A stretch of 64,000 nt of DNA from Streptomyces olivoverticillatus (GCF_014203555.1 NZ_JACHJH010000003.1:580899-644898), one strand, 5' to 3'. Counted from the stretch's first letter, positions 1-7,471 are shown. Notes: generated by a model from the sequence alone, not told the origin. Translations and numbers: made by a program.

Positions 1-1
1 C

Positions 2-1066
2 TGGCTCATTTCCCGCCACGAGGACGTACGCCAGGCCCTGGCGGACCCGCGGATGAGCTCGGACGACCAGCAGCCGAACTTCCCGCACCGGATCATGGTC
101 CCGCCGTGGCCCAGGATCAACTCCTTCTGGCGCATGGACCAGCCCGAGCACGGCCGGCTCCGGCACATGGTCATGCCGGAGTTCACCGCCCGCCGCACCC
201 GTGAGATGCGCCCCCTGGTGCGGGAGCTGGTGGACGAACTCCTCGACCAGATGGCCGACCTGCCCCGGCCCGTCGACTTCGCCACCGCGTTCGCCGTCCA
301 GCTGCCGTGCCTGGTCATCGCGCGCATCTTCGGCGTCCCGGACGAGGACATCGCCTTCTTCAAGCAGCAGAGCGCGCTGATCCTCGCCCAGGACCGCGGC
401 CCCGAGGTGCCGCTGGCCGCCTACCAGGCGATGTCCGACTACCTGGGCGAGCTCGCCCGCGCCAAGGCCCGCCGCCCCGGGGACGACCTGATCAGCCGGC
501 TGGCCGTCGAGTACGGCGCCGCCGGCGAGCTCACCCACGACGACCTCGTCGGCATCGTCCGGCTGATGATCATCGCCGGTCACGAGACGACCGCCAACCT
601 CCTGGGCCTGACCGTCCTGGCCCTCCTGCGCCACCCCGCCCAGCTCGCCGAACTGCGCGCCGACGCGGGGCTGGTGCACCAGGTCATCGAGGAGGCGCTG
701 CGCTACTGGTCGATCTCCCAGGACAACATCGTCCGGGTGGCCGCCGAGGACCTGAGCATCGGCGGCGCCGACATCGCCAAGGGGGACGGGGTGATCATCT
801 CCATCCCCAGTGCGAACCACGACGAGAGCGAATACCCCGACCCCGGACGCTTCGACATCCACCGGGACACCAAGAACCACGTGGCGTTCGGGCTCGGCCC
901 GCACTACTGCCCCGGCGCCCCGCTCGCCCGGCTGGAGCTGGAGATCGCCCTCCCCGCCCTCTTCGAGCGGTTCCCCGGCCTGCGCCTGGCGAAGGACGTC
1001 GAGGAGCTGAGCTTCCGCGAGGGGGCGCTCGTCTACGCGGTGGACGGCATGCTGCTGACCTGGTGA
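2..1066 (+). CDS. Cytochrome P450, 5' end outside the window
   Basis: A haem monooxygenase of the bacterial soluble P450 class, which needs ferredoxin and reductase partners not seen here. The frame is open from base 2 and its first residues (WLISRHEDVRQAL) match the region normally about 50-70 residues into the family, so the true start lies upstream. The I-helix motif AGHETT, the ExxR motif in EALRY and the haem-binding loop FGLGPHYCPG with its cysteine ligand are all present, so the visible part looks functional. It ends just before a strong hairpin. It may tailor the product of the adjacent azoxy/polyketide cluster, but that is inferred only from position. Confidence 0.93.
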   Translation, partial: WLISRHEDVRQALADPRMSSDDQQPNFPHRIMVPPWPRINSFWRMDQPEHGRLRHMVMPEFTARRTREMRPLVRELVDELLDQMADLPRPVDFATAFAVQLPCLVIARIFGVPDEDIAFFKQQSALILAQDRGPEVPLAAYQAMSDYLGELARAKARRPGDDLISRLAVEYGAAGELTHDDLVGIVRLMIIAGHETTANLLGLTVLALLRHPAQLAELRADAGLVHQVIEEALRYWSISQDNIVRVAAEDLSIGGADIAKGDGVIISIPSANHDESEYPDPGRFDIHRDTKNHVAFGLGPHYCPGAPLARLELEIALPALFERFPGLRLAKDVEELSFREGALVYAVDGMLLTW

Positions 1067-1089
1067 CGGCCGCGGGCCGCAACACCAGC

Positions 1090-1124
1090 GGGCACCGCCC
1101 GGCCGGGATGGCCGGGCGGTGCCC
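1090..1124 (+). terminator. Strong hairpin terminator after the P450 gene
   Basis: A perfect 15-bp inverted repeat (1090-1104 with 1110-1124) encloses a 5-base loop, 24 bases after the P450 stop. There is no clear T-run, which is usual for Streptomyces terminators. It separates the P450 gene from the regulator downstream. Confidence 0.8.
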
Positions 1125-1161
1125 GTACGCGGCTCATTCGCGTCGTCCGCGGGCGATCAAC

Positions 1162-1191
1162 TGCTTTGGTTGAGAAGGCAATAGCTATACT
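1162..1191 (+). promoter_or_regulatory. Putative promoter of a leaderless transcript for the XRE/MmyB regulator
   Basis: A good -10 hexamer, TATACT, lies at 1186-1191, with a loose TTTGGT/TTGGTT-like element about 15 bp upstream. The -10 is only 7 bases before the GTG at 1199, so transcription would begin at or next to that codon. A leaderless mRNA would explain why no ribosome binding site precedes the GTG. It would also argue against the in-frame TTG at 1166 as the start. This is inference from sequence only. Confidence 0.45.
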
Positions 1192-1198
1192 CGCTCAA

Positions 1199-2062
1199 GT
1201 GACGGTCATCGATACGAGCACGCAAGCAGCCACTCAGGTAGGGCCGTTATTGCGGGAGTGGCGCCAGCGGCGCAAGCTGAGCCAGGCGGAGCTCGCCCTG
1301 TGCGCCGACACCTCGGCGCGTCACATCAGCTTCATCGAGACGGGGCGCTCCCGGCCGGGCCGCGACCTCCTGCAGCGGCTCGCCGACCGGCTCCAGGTGC
1401 CGATGCGCCAGCGCAACACCCTGCTGGTGGCCGCCGGGTACGCGCCCGTCTACCGCGAGACGGCGCTGGACGCCCCTCGGATGAGGATCATCAAAGAGGC
1501 CGTCGACCGGGTGCTCTGCATGCACTCGCCCTTCCCCGCCCTGGCCGTCGACGCCGACGAGAACATCATGGCGATGAACCGGGGGGCCGAGCTGCTCCTC
1601 GAAGAGGCCGCCGACCCGGCCCTGCTGGTCCCGCCGGTCAATGTGATGCGCGTGTCCCTGCACCCCGCGGGCCTGGTCCGCCACGTCGACAACGCCGAGG
1701 AGTGGCGCGGGCATCTGCTGGGCCGCCTCTACCGGCAGGCGGTGTACTCCGGGCGCACGAGCCTGCGCGATCTGTACGAGGAGGTGGCGGGCTATGTGAT
1801 GCCGGAGGAGGGGCCCTGCCACGAGCTCGCCGACAGCATCGTGTCGACGCTGTGCATGCGCGCCTTCGGCACCCGGCTCAAGCTGTTCAGCACCATCACC
1901 ACGTTCGGGGCCACCACGGACATCACCGTCGCCGAGCTGTCGCTGGAGACCCTCCATCCGGCCGACGACCACACGGCGGCGGTGTTCCAGCGTCTGGTGC
2001 CGCCTCTGACCGGCCACGCTCCGACGCCGGGCAGGCGGCCGATGGCGGAGCACAGCGCCTGA
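1199..2062 (+). CDS. XRE-family regulator with MmyB-like ligand-binding domain
   Basis: A DNA-binding regulator of the type common in Streptomyces. The N-terminal helix-turn-helix reads LREWRQRRKLSQAEL followed by HISFIETGRSRPGRDLL. The C-terminal two-thirds is the PAS-like MmyB domain that binds fatty-acid-like or other small ligands in characterised relatives. I prefer the GTG start at 1199 to the in-frame TTG at 1166 because a -10 box lies between them. A TTA leucine codon at 1247-1249 suggests dependence on the bldA tRNA. It lies between the P450 and the KAS III-like gene, converging on the latter with a 3-base gap. It may control flanking genes, but its target is unknown. Confidence 0.9.
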   Translation: MTVIDTSTQAATQVGPLLREWRQRRKLSQAELALCADTSARHISFIETGRSRPGRDLLQRLADRLQVPMRQRNTLLVAAGYAPVYRETALDAPRMRIIKEAVDRVLCMHSPFPALAVDADENIMAMNRGAELLLEEAADPALLVPPVNVMRVSLHPAGLVRHVDNAEEWRGHLLGRLYRQAVYSGRTSLRDLYEEVAGYVMPEEGPCHELADSIVSTLCMRAFGTRLKLFSTITTFGATTDITVAELSLETLHPADDHTAAVFQRLVPPLTGHAPTPGRRPMAEHSA

Positions 2063-2065
2063 CCG

Positions 2066-3079
2066 TCAGGGGAGTTCGAGGATCTCCACCACGGCGGCCG
2101 AGAAGCCGAACCCGGGCCCGGACCCGACGAGCAGGACGATGTCCCCCGGTGCCACGGCCCCCTGCTGAACGAGATGGTGCAGGCCGGCGTACTGGTCTCC
2201 GGCGCCCAGGTGCCCGACGGTGCGCCCGTATTCCCACAGGCTCTGCTTCTCGGAGAAACCCAGCACGTCGTAGTTCTCGCCCTGGCCGCCTCCCCGGTGC
2301 ATGAAGGGCACCACGGCCCGGCGTATGTCGCCGGTGCCGAGCCCCGCCTCGGAGAGGGCCTGCCAGACGACCTTCACCAGCCCCGCCTCGTACCGCTCCC
2401 AGGAGCCGGCCGCCTCGGGCGTGCTCGCGTGCTGGGCGCCGCGCTCCAGCAGGGCCACCGGGCACTCCTGGCCCGGCATGGAGCGGAACGGCGCCGCCCC
2501 GCGCAGCCACGGCTCCAGGGAATTGTCCGCGCCGACGGCCGTGGAGAGGATCCGGGCGAAGCCCGCCCTGCTGGAGAGCGTCAGCGCGGTGCCTGCATCG
2601 CCGAGGATCATATTGAGCTGCATGTTCCAGCGGTCCAGCATCGGCGGGGCGAAATGGTCCCCGGTGGTCAGCAGCGCCTCGGAGGCAAATCCTGCGAGCA
2701 GGTAGGAGGTGGCCAGGTGCAGCGCCCCCATTCCGCTGTTGCAATTCCGGCCGATGTCCACGGGGAACGCGGCACGGCCCACCGTCCGGTTCGCGACATA
2801 GGCCGACGGGGTCCACAGGTCGATTCCCTGGAACCAGCAGCTGCTGTGCAGCACGAGGCCGAACTCCTCGGCCGGCACCCCCGACCACCGCACGGCTTCC
2901 GTGCCCGCATTGACGGCCATCTCCGGCCCGGCGACGCCCTCGGCCACCGCGATCGACTCATAGCCGAGATCCTGGTGCGCCGCATCCACCACCCCCGATT
3001 CCACCGCTTGTGCCAGGGGGACCAGCGGGGGAAGCCAGACAGCGGTACTCGCTATGTAGACCGGGCGGTTGCAGAGCAC
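2066..3079 (-). CDS. KAS III-like acyltransferase (CerJ/ChlB-type)
   Basis: A thiolase-fold protein of 337 residues related to ketoacyl-ACP synthase III. The nucleophile is Cys113 in the context RNCNSGMGAL and a histidine lies at about 261. Where FabH has a catalytic Asn in GNT, this protein has GHLGAGD with Asp295. As I recall, that Cys-His-Asp arrangement marks KAS III relatives such as CerJ that transfer acyl groups onto hydroxyls or carriers without decarboxylative condensation. The GTG start at 3079 has GAAGG six bases upstream. It stands apart from the main operon, next to a SnoaL-like gene. The role could be acyl transfer or unusual priming; the substrate is unknown. Confidence 0.85.
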   Translation of the reverse strand: MLCNRPVYIASTAVWLPPLVPLAQAVESGVVDAAHQDLGYESIAVAEGVAGPEMAVNAGTEAVRWSGVPAEEFGLVLHSSCWFQGIDLWTPSAYVANRTVGRAAFPVDIGRNCNSGMGALHLATSYLLAGFASEALLTTGDHFAPPMLDRWNMQLNMILGDAGTALTLSSRAGFARILSTAVGADNSLEPWLRGAAPFRSMPGQECPVALLERGAQHASTPEAAGSWERYEAGLVKVVWQALSEAGLGTGDIRRAVVPFMHRGGGQGENYDVLGFSEKQSLWEYGRTVGHLGAGDQYAGLHHLVQQGAVAPGDIVLLVGSGPGFGFSAAVVEILELP

Positions 3080-3134
3080 GTTTCACCTTCTCGGAATTTC
3101 ACGCCGGGGAGGGCGAGGGGGGCGGAATGACGGC

Positions 3135-3169
3135 GGACGCGGCGCCGACGGGGGTACGGCGCCGCGTCC
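3135..3169 (-). terminator. Hairpin terminator downstream of the SnoaL-like gene
   Basis: A perfect 13-bp inverted repeat (3135-3147 with 3157-3169) with a 9-base loop starts 14 bases past the end of the minus-strand SnoaL-like gene and before the KAS III-like gene. It probably separates the two transcripts, so the KAS III-like gene may depend on readthrough or on a promoter in the 3080-3134 gap. Confidence 0.7.
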
Positions 3170-3182
3170 TGGAGGGCTCGTA

Positions 3183-3554
3183 TCAGGCGGGAACCTTGTC
3201 GATGAACTGGTAGTCGCGCACGATGCGGCCGTCCTCACCGAGGGTGAAGAACTGGGTGCCGATCGAGGCGGCTTCGCCGCCGGCCGGCGGCACCATGTCC
3301 CAGGTGAACCTCACGGCATCGTGGTTGACATCCACCTGCGCCACCGTGAAGACGAAGTCGCCGTTCTTGACGAACTGCTCGTAGGCCTCCACCACCGCCG
3401 ACTCGATCTCCTTGTGCCCGGAGAACTCGGCGCCCTGGTTGGCATACACGGCGTTTTCCGCCCAGATCTCGGCGATACCCCGGCGGCGGAGTTCCGCGTC
3501 CGCCTCGTTCCACACCGCGACATACCGCTCCACGAAATCCTCGATCTTGGTCAA
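3183..3554 (-). CDS. SnoaL-like / NTF2-fold protein
   Basis: A 123-residue protein of the NTF2-like superfamily, which includes SnoaL polyketide cyclases, ketosteroid isomerases and simple binding proteins. Family features are the helical start FVERYVAVWNEAD, the GIAEIWAENAVY segment, and the beta-sheet ending FFTLGEDGRIVRDYQFID. The start is TTG at 3554, supported by AAGGA seven to eight bases upstream. It is followed by a strong terminator and diverges from the SARP gene at 3820. Neither cyclase nor isomerase residues can be assigned confidently, so the activity is open. Membership of the azoxy cluster is inferred from position. Confidence 0.85.
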   Translation of the reverse strand: MTKIEDFVERYVAVWNEADAELRRRGIAEIWAENAVYANQGAEFSGHKEIESAVVEAYEQFVKNGDFVFTVAQVDVNHDAVRFTWDMVPPAGGEAASIGTQFFTLGEDGRIVRDYQFIDKVPA

Positions 3555-3645
3555 GAGTTGTTCCTTTCAGGACACATCGAACGATGACGAAAGAACCGGG
3601 ACGGCACCGCCCCGACGCCTCCGAGCCTTTCACCGTCCGGCGTCG

Positions 3646-3663
3646 CCTGTCGATTACCTGAAC
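3646..3663. promoter_or_regulatory. Weak repeat in the divergent SnoaL-like/SARP intergenic region
   Basis: The 253-265 bp gap between the SnoaL-like gene and the SARP gene must carry both promoters. CCTGTCG (3646-3652) and CCTGAAC (3657-3663) are spaced 11 bp apart, as in SARP operators, and CTGT/ACAG flanks also form a partial palindrome. The match to the TGAC repeats elsewhere in this window is poor and I see no convincing -10. No other gene is visible in this gap. Confidence 0.25.
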
Positions 3664-3819
3664 AGTAATGGCGCACACGCCAAGAGGGGCCTAACGTCCA
3701 AAGAAACGGGGGTGATCGAGTGACGCCATTGCGAGCGGCCTTGACTGCTTCCCCATGCCCATCTCTCCCGCCACCCACACACCGCCGTGCAGTTCTAGAC
3801 GAAGGCAATGGAAGCCAGC

Positions 3820-4620
3820 ATGCTCGAATTCGGTGTACTCGGCCCGCTCGTCGTCCGTTCCCGTGCGGAGTCGTACTCGGCACAGGGGCCTTTCCAGGCA
3901 ACCCTCCTCATCTCCCTGCTCGTGGCCGACGGACGCCCCGTCCACGTCTGCGACCTCGTCCACGAACTCTGGGGCGGCGGCCACCCGGCACGCCCGGACA
4001 ACGCCTTACAGGCGCACATCAGCCGGTTACGGCGGCGCCTTGAGCGGCTGGAGCCGCAGCGGCCCACGCCGCGCCTGATCACCCGGCCCAGCAGCTACCA
4101 ACTGATCGTCGAACCTGGCGAACTCGACGGGCAGTTGTTCACCTCGGCGGTGGCGAGGCTGGAGGCGGAGGCGGCCACGCACCGTCCCCAGTGGACCGTC
4201 GCACGGCTGCGGGAGGCGCTCTCCCTGTGGCGCGGGCCGGTCTTCGGCGGCATCGTGGGCGGGCACATCTGCCAGAGCGCCGCCCAGACCTTCGACGAGG
4301 CCCGGCTGCGCGCGTACGCCCTGCTCTTCGACGCGGAACTCGCCCGCGGCAGGCACTCCGCGATCATCGCAGAGCTCAGGGCGCTGCTGACCTCGTACTC
4401 GCCCTTCCACGACCGGTTCTGCGAGCAGTTGATGACCGCCCTCTACCGTTCGGGCCGCCAGGCCGAGGCGCTGGAGACCTACCGGCAGACCTGCGAGCAG
4501 CTGGCACGCATCGCCGGCCGGCAGCCCTCCGAACGGCTGCGCATGTGCGAGCACATGGTCCTGGTGCAGGACCCGGCCCTCGGCGGGCCGCTCGCCGAGG
4601 CGGCGCTCGCGGTGCCGTAA
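3820..4620 (+). CDS. SARP-family pathway regulator 1
   Basis: A Streptomyces antibiotic regulatory protein of about 266 residues. It has an OmpR-like winged-helix DNA-binding domain (LEFGVLGPL through DNALQAHISRLRRRL) followed by the bacterial transcriptional activation domain with helices such as LREALSLWRG and FCEQLMTALYRSGRQAEALETY. ATG at 3820 gives the usual M-L-x-F start; ATG at 3808 is an alternative. Two TTA codons (4006-4008 and 4027-4029) predict bldA-dependent translation. A hairpin follows the stop. SARPs bind tandem repeats spaced 11 bp near -35 boxes, and such repeats occur upstream of several units here. This is therefore a likely cluster activator, as VlmE/VlmI are for valanimycin. 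Confidence 0.93.
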   Translation: MLEFGVLGPLVVRSRAESYSAQGPFQATLLISLLVADGRPVHVCDLVHELWGGGHPARPDNALQAHISRLRRRLERLEPQRPTPRLITRPSSYQLIVEPGELDGQLFTSAVARLEAEAATHRPQWTVARLREALSLWRGPVFGGIVGGHICQSAAQTFDEARLRAYALLFDAELARGRHSAIIAELRALLTSYSPFHDRFCEQLMTALYRSGRQAEALETYRQTCEQLARIAGRQPSERLRMCEHMVLVQDPALGGPLAEAALAVP

Positions 4621-4632
4621 CCGACCGCAAAG

Positions 4633-4668
4633 CGAGGAGGCCGCGGCACAAGTGCCGCGGCCTCCTCG
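4633..4668. terminator. Bidirectional hairpin between SARP 1 and the tRNA-like gene
   Basis: A 17-bp perfect inverted repeat (left arm 4633-4649, right arm 4652-4668, AA between) lies 12 bases past the SARP 1 stop on the plus strand. It also lies 10 bases past the 3' end of the tRNA-like gene on the minus strand. It can end both convergent transcripts. Confidence 0.8.
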
Positions 4669-4678
4669 TGTGGTGCTG

Positions 4679-4765
4679 CGGAGAGGGCAGGATTCGAACC
4701 TGCGCGGGCAGAACCCGACCGGAACTGGCTTCCGGACCCCGTTGGGCCGCTTCGGGTACCTCTCC
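4679..4765 (-). tRNA. Serine-type (class II) tRNA-like gene with aberrant anticodon arm
   Basis: Read on the minus strand the 87 bases fold as a class II tRNA. The acceptor stem is 4765-4759 with 4686-4680 (7 bp, perfect) and U8 A9 follow. The D stem CCCG/CGGG (4756-4753 with 4741-4738) encloses a GG-containing loop. A 4-bp variable arm (about 4717-4705) and a perfect T stem with loop TTCGAAT (4703-4687) complete it. The discriminator is G, as in tRNA-Ser; CCA is not encoded directly. The anticodon arm is odd: stem CCGGA/UCCGG extends to 6 bp, the loop AGCCAGU would give anticodon CCA with G instead of the nearly universal U at position 33, and an extra base precedes the stem. SerRS normally ignores the anticodon, so serylation is plausible while decoding is doubtful. 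It starts 22 bases after SARP 2 on the same strand. It could also be a decayed pseudogene. Confidence 0.7.
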
Positions 4766-4787
4766 TCGGACCTCTCGGCCCGTTGAC

Positions 4788-5576
4788 TCAATGATGCCCG
4801 GCGGATCCTGATCCGCCACTGACGGATTCCTGACCGAGGATCGCGCGTTCGACGTCACGCATCACCGGCGAGGGTTCCAGCCCCAGCTCCTGCGAGAAGG
4901 TGTGCTGGAGATCCCGGTAGACGGCGAGCGCCTCGGAGCGGCGGCCGGACCGGTAGAGCGCGATCATCAGCTGCTGCCAGAAGCGTTCGCGGAACGTCTG
5001 GTCCGTCAGCTGCTCCCGCAGCTCCGGGATGATCTGCGCATAGTTGCCGAGGCGCAGTTCGCTGTCGAAGAGCAGCTCGAGCGCGGCGATGCGCGACTCC
5101 TCCAGCCGGCAGATGGCGGCCTGGCACAAGGGGGTTCCCGCCATGCCGTACAGCGCCGGGCCGCGCCACAGGCGCAGCAGGGCGCGCAGCTCGCCGGCGG
5201 TCCGAGCCGGGTCGGCGTCCGCGTCGGCGTTGCGGATCCTTTCGAGCCCGGCGGTGAAGACGTCGGCGTCCAGCTCGCCCTCGGCCACGTCGAGCTGGTA
5301 GCCGGAGGGGTAGGTGACGAGCCGGGGCGTCTGCGCCTCGGGCTCCAGTGCGGCCAGCCGCTGTCGCAGCCTGCTGACGTGTGCCTGCAGGGCGTTCTCG
5401 ACGTGCGCGGGGGGAGCCTCCCGCCAGAGCTCGTGGATGAGCGGGTCCGTGGGAACGAGGTTCCCGGCGTTCACGAGCAGTGCCATGAGGAGCTTGCGCT
5501 GCAGCAGCCCCCGCGGCCGTACCGCCCGGGTCGGTGTGAATATCTCAAGTGGCCCCAGAACTCGGAACGTCAGCAC
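4788..5576 (-). CDS. SARP-family pathway regulator 2
   Basis: A second SARP of 262 residues with the same layout as SARP 1: a winged-helix domain (LTFRVLGPLEIF to ENALQAHVSRLRQRL) and a transcriptional activation domain ending in FWQQLMIALYRSGRRSEALAVYRDL. The start is GTG at 5576 with GGAGG four bases upstream. Two 11-bp-spaced TGAC repeats and a -10-like box lie upstream, suggesting autoregulation or control by SARP 1. The tRNA-like gene begins only 22 bases after the stop with no terminator between, so the two are probably cotranscribed. The valanimycin cluster likewise has two SARP genes, as I recall. Confidence 0.93.
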   Translation of the reverse strand: MLTFRVLGPLEIFTPTRAVRPRGLLQRKLLMALLVNAGNLVPTDPLIHELWREAPPAHVENALQAHVSRLRQRLAALEPEAQTPRLVTYPSGYQLDVAEGELDADVFTAGLERIRNADADADPARTAGELRALLRLWRGPALYGMAGTPLCQAAICRLEESRIAALELLFDSELRLGNYAQIIPELREQLTDQTFRERFWQQLMIALYRSGRRSEALAVYRDLQHTFSQELGLEPSPVMRDVERAILGQESVSGGSGSAGHH

Positions 5577-5634
5577 ATGCCCTCCGAAACGGGTATGGGA
5601 TCTCCGGGCCGGCCAGCGCCGTCCCAGTTGTTTG

Positions 5635-5670
5635 ATCCTTACACGTACCGACTGACATGTTGCTGACGTG
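5635..5670 (-). promoter_or_regulatory. SARP-type operator/promoter of SARP 2 and the tRNA-like gene
   Basis: On the plus strand TGACATG (5653-5659) and TGACGTG (5664-5670) are direct repeats with an 11-bp period. On the coding strand they read CACGTCA and CATGTCA, and a -10-like TAAGGAT (5635-5641) follows 11 bases later. The geometry matches the repeats at 24018 and 26583. Confidence 0.6.
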
Positions 5671-5696
5671 TCCCGTGTCCGCCCTCCCGGGTCCGG

Positions 5697-6476
5697 CTAC
5701 CGGCGTGCCGCGGCCGCCAACCGCCGCATGTGGCGGGTGAGGTCGAGTGTGATGGGCAGGGCGTTGTCGTTGATGTAGAAGTGGTCGCCCTGGAACTCGG
5801 AGTTGCCGAGGTAGTCCGGGGTCCGGGGCAGCCAGGAGTCCATGGCACCGGCCTCCATCAGCTGGTCCGACCGCCCGCTGTAGGTGACGACCGGAATCCG
5901 CACCGCGGCGCCGTCGTCCACATAGCTGGCGACCACTTCGAGGTCGGCGCGCATGGCGGGGATCACGGTCGCGAGCGCCTGCGGGTCGTCCATGATCTCC
6001 TTCGGCACGGACCCCAGGCTGCGGATCCAGCCCAGGAGTTCGGGCTCCGGCATGCGCGCCTGCTCGGCGGTGACCACCAGGAAGCCCTCGGGCGCCCAGC
6101 CGGATGCGCCGATGAGCAGCGGCGTCTGCTCGCCGCGCTCTTGGAGCGCGAGCGTCAGCCGGTAGGCGAGCTGGGCGCCCATGCAGTGCCCGAAGAAGGC
6201 GTAGGGGCGCCCGTCGTGCTCGGCGACGAAGGCGTCGCACAGGGCCTCGACGAGCGGCTCCATCTCGGTGAAGCCGGCCTCCCCCAGCCGGTCCTGCCGC
6301 CCCGGCAGCTGCACCGTCTGGTGGGTGATGTCGGCGGGCAGCAGCGGGGGCCAGTCGCGGTAGATGGAGGCGCCGCTGCCCGCGTGCGGGAAGAGGAAGA
6401 GGCGCATGCCCGCCTCGGGGTCGGTGTCGGACGGCTGGAACCAGCGGCCGACGGCGTGGGGTGCGGAAGTGGTCAC
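5697..6476 (-). CDS. Type II thioesterase with cysteine in place of the catalytic serine
   Basis: An alpha/beta-hydrolase of 259 residues of the editing thioesterase class that unloads acyl carriers in PKS and NRPS pathways. Hallmarks are the oxyanion region LFLFPHAGSGASIYRDW, LPGRQDR, the acid Asp near 204 in GRSDQL and the histidine of GDHFYI at 232. The nucleophile elbow reads GHCMGAQ rather than GHSMGA, placing Cys at about position 98. Cys-type thioesterases exist, and it could alter preference between hydrolysis and acyl transfer. The GTG start overlaps the LLM gene stop (GTGA, 6473-6476). It is the last gene of the long operon that starts at 23950. Confidence 0.92.
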   Translation of the reverse strand: MTTSAPHAVGRWFQPSDTDPEAGMRLFLFPHAGSGASIYRDWPPLLPADITHQTVQLPGRQDRLGEAGFTEMEPLVEALCDAFVAEHDGRPYAFFGHCMGAQLAYRLTLALQERGEQTPLLIGASGWAPEGFLVVTAEQARMPEPELLGWIRSLGSVPKEIMDDPQALATVIPAMRADLEVVASYVDDGAAVRIPVVTYSGRSDQLMEAGAMDSWLPRTPDYLGNSEFQGDHFYINDNALPITLDLTRHMRRLAAAARR

Positions 6477-7471
6477 TTCGTCTCCTTCACAAGGGGGCGG
6501 AGGGCGGGCAGCAGCTCCTGGGCGATCTTCTTCAGCTGGGGGCCGGGGTGGAGGGAGCCGATGCGCAGCACGATGTGGCGGGCTCCGGCCTCCAGATAGC
6601 CGGCCAGCCACTGGGCGCACTCCTCGGCGCTGCCGTAGCCGTACGCCTGGATGGTCTCCATGGCCGCGAGCGGGCGGCCGTAGTAGCCCTGGACGTAGGT
6701 GTCGAGCTCGCGGCGGGCGCGGGACCGGTCGGGGTTGATGTTGACGGTGGCGTAGAGGCCCGGCGTGATCGCGTCCGGGCGGCGGCCGTGTTCCGCGGCG
6801 AGGTCCTCGATGCGGTGCCAGGCGGCCGCATACGCCTCGGCGCTCGGCAGGAACGGCAGCCACCCGTCGTAGTGCCGGGCCACCCGGGCCGTGACGGCGG
6901 GTGTGTCGCTGCCGGCCAGCCACAGCCGCGGGCCGCCGGGGCGGGCCGGCGGGGGCAGCCGGTCCAGGGCCTTCCACTGCCCGAGGCGGCCGTCGAAGTC
7001 GGCCGCGCCGGGTTCGTCCCGGCTGCGCCAGGCCTGCCGCCACAGTGCGACGGTGTCGTCGAGCCGGGCGGCCCGGCCCGCGAAGGGCACGCCGGCCGCG
7101 GCGAACTCCTCCTCGGTCTCCGGAATCGGGAAGCCCGCGCCGAGGCCGAGTTCGAGCCTGCCGTCACAGATCCGGTCCAGCGCGGCGATCATGTTGGCGC
7201 CGATGAGCGGCGGCCGGAGCGCGGCGGTGAGGGCGGCCGTGCCGAGGGTGAGGGAGGAGGTGGTCGCCGCCATGGCGGCGAGCACGATCAGCGGGTCCAG
7301 GCGGGGGCGGGCCAGCAGGGAGTCCCCGGTCCACAGCGAGTCGAAGCCGTACTCCTCCGCCTGGCGTGCGAAGGCCAGCAGCGGCTTGGTCGAGTAGTCC
7401 CCGGTCATGGCCATTTCCCGGGTCGGCAGCAGAACGCCGATCTCCGGCCGCCGGGTGCGGTCGTCGGTCAT
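6473..7471 (-). CDS. Luciferase-like (LLM class) flavin/F420-dependent oxidoreductase
   Basis: A TIM-barrel oxidoreductase of 332 residues in the bacterial luciferase superfamily, which uses F420 or FMN to reduce or oxygenate small substrates. Diagnostic parts are IGVLLPTREMA near the start, AEEYGFDSLWTGDSLL, the ANMIAALDRICDGRLELGLGAG strand-helix and the TPAVTARVARHYDGWLP region. The ATG overlaps the stop of the acyl ligase gene by 4 bp (ATGA), so the two are translationally coupled. It probably modifies the chain or the nitrogen function of the cluster product. I cannot tell F420 from FMN use, or the substrate, from sequence. Confidence 0.9.
   Translation of the reverse strand: MTDDRTRRPEIGVLLPTREMAMTGDYSTKPLLAFARQAEEYGFDSLWTGDSLLARPRLDPLIVLAAMAATTSSLTLGTAALTAALRPPLIGANMIAALDRICDGRLELGLGAGFPIPETEEEFAAAGVPFAGRAARLDDTVALWRQAWRSRDEPGAADFDGRLGQWKALDRLPPPARPGGPRLWLAGSDTPAVTARVARHYDGWLPFLPSAEAYAAAWHRIEDLAAEHGRRPDAITPGLYATVNINPDRSRARRELDTYVQGYYGRPLAAMETIQAYGYGSAEECAQWLAGYLEAGARHIVLRIGSLHPGPQLKKIAQELLPALRPLVKETK

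Noticed and set aside
4679..4765. The tRNA as an integration site for a mobile element.
   Set aside because: No integrase, excision gene or direct repeat of the tRNA 3' end is visible nearby.
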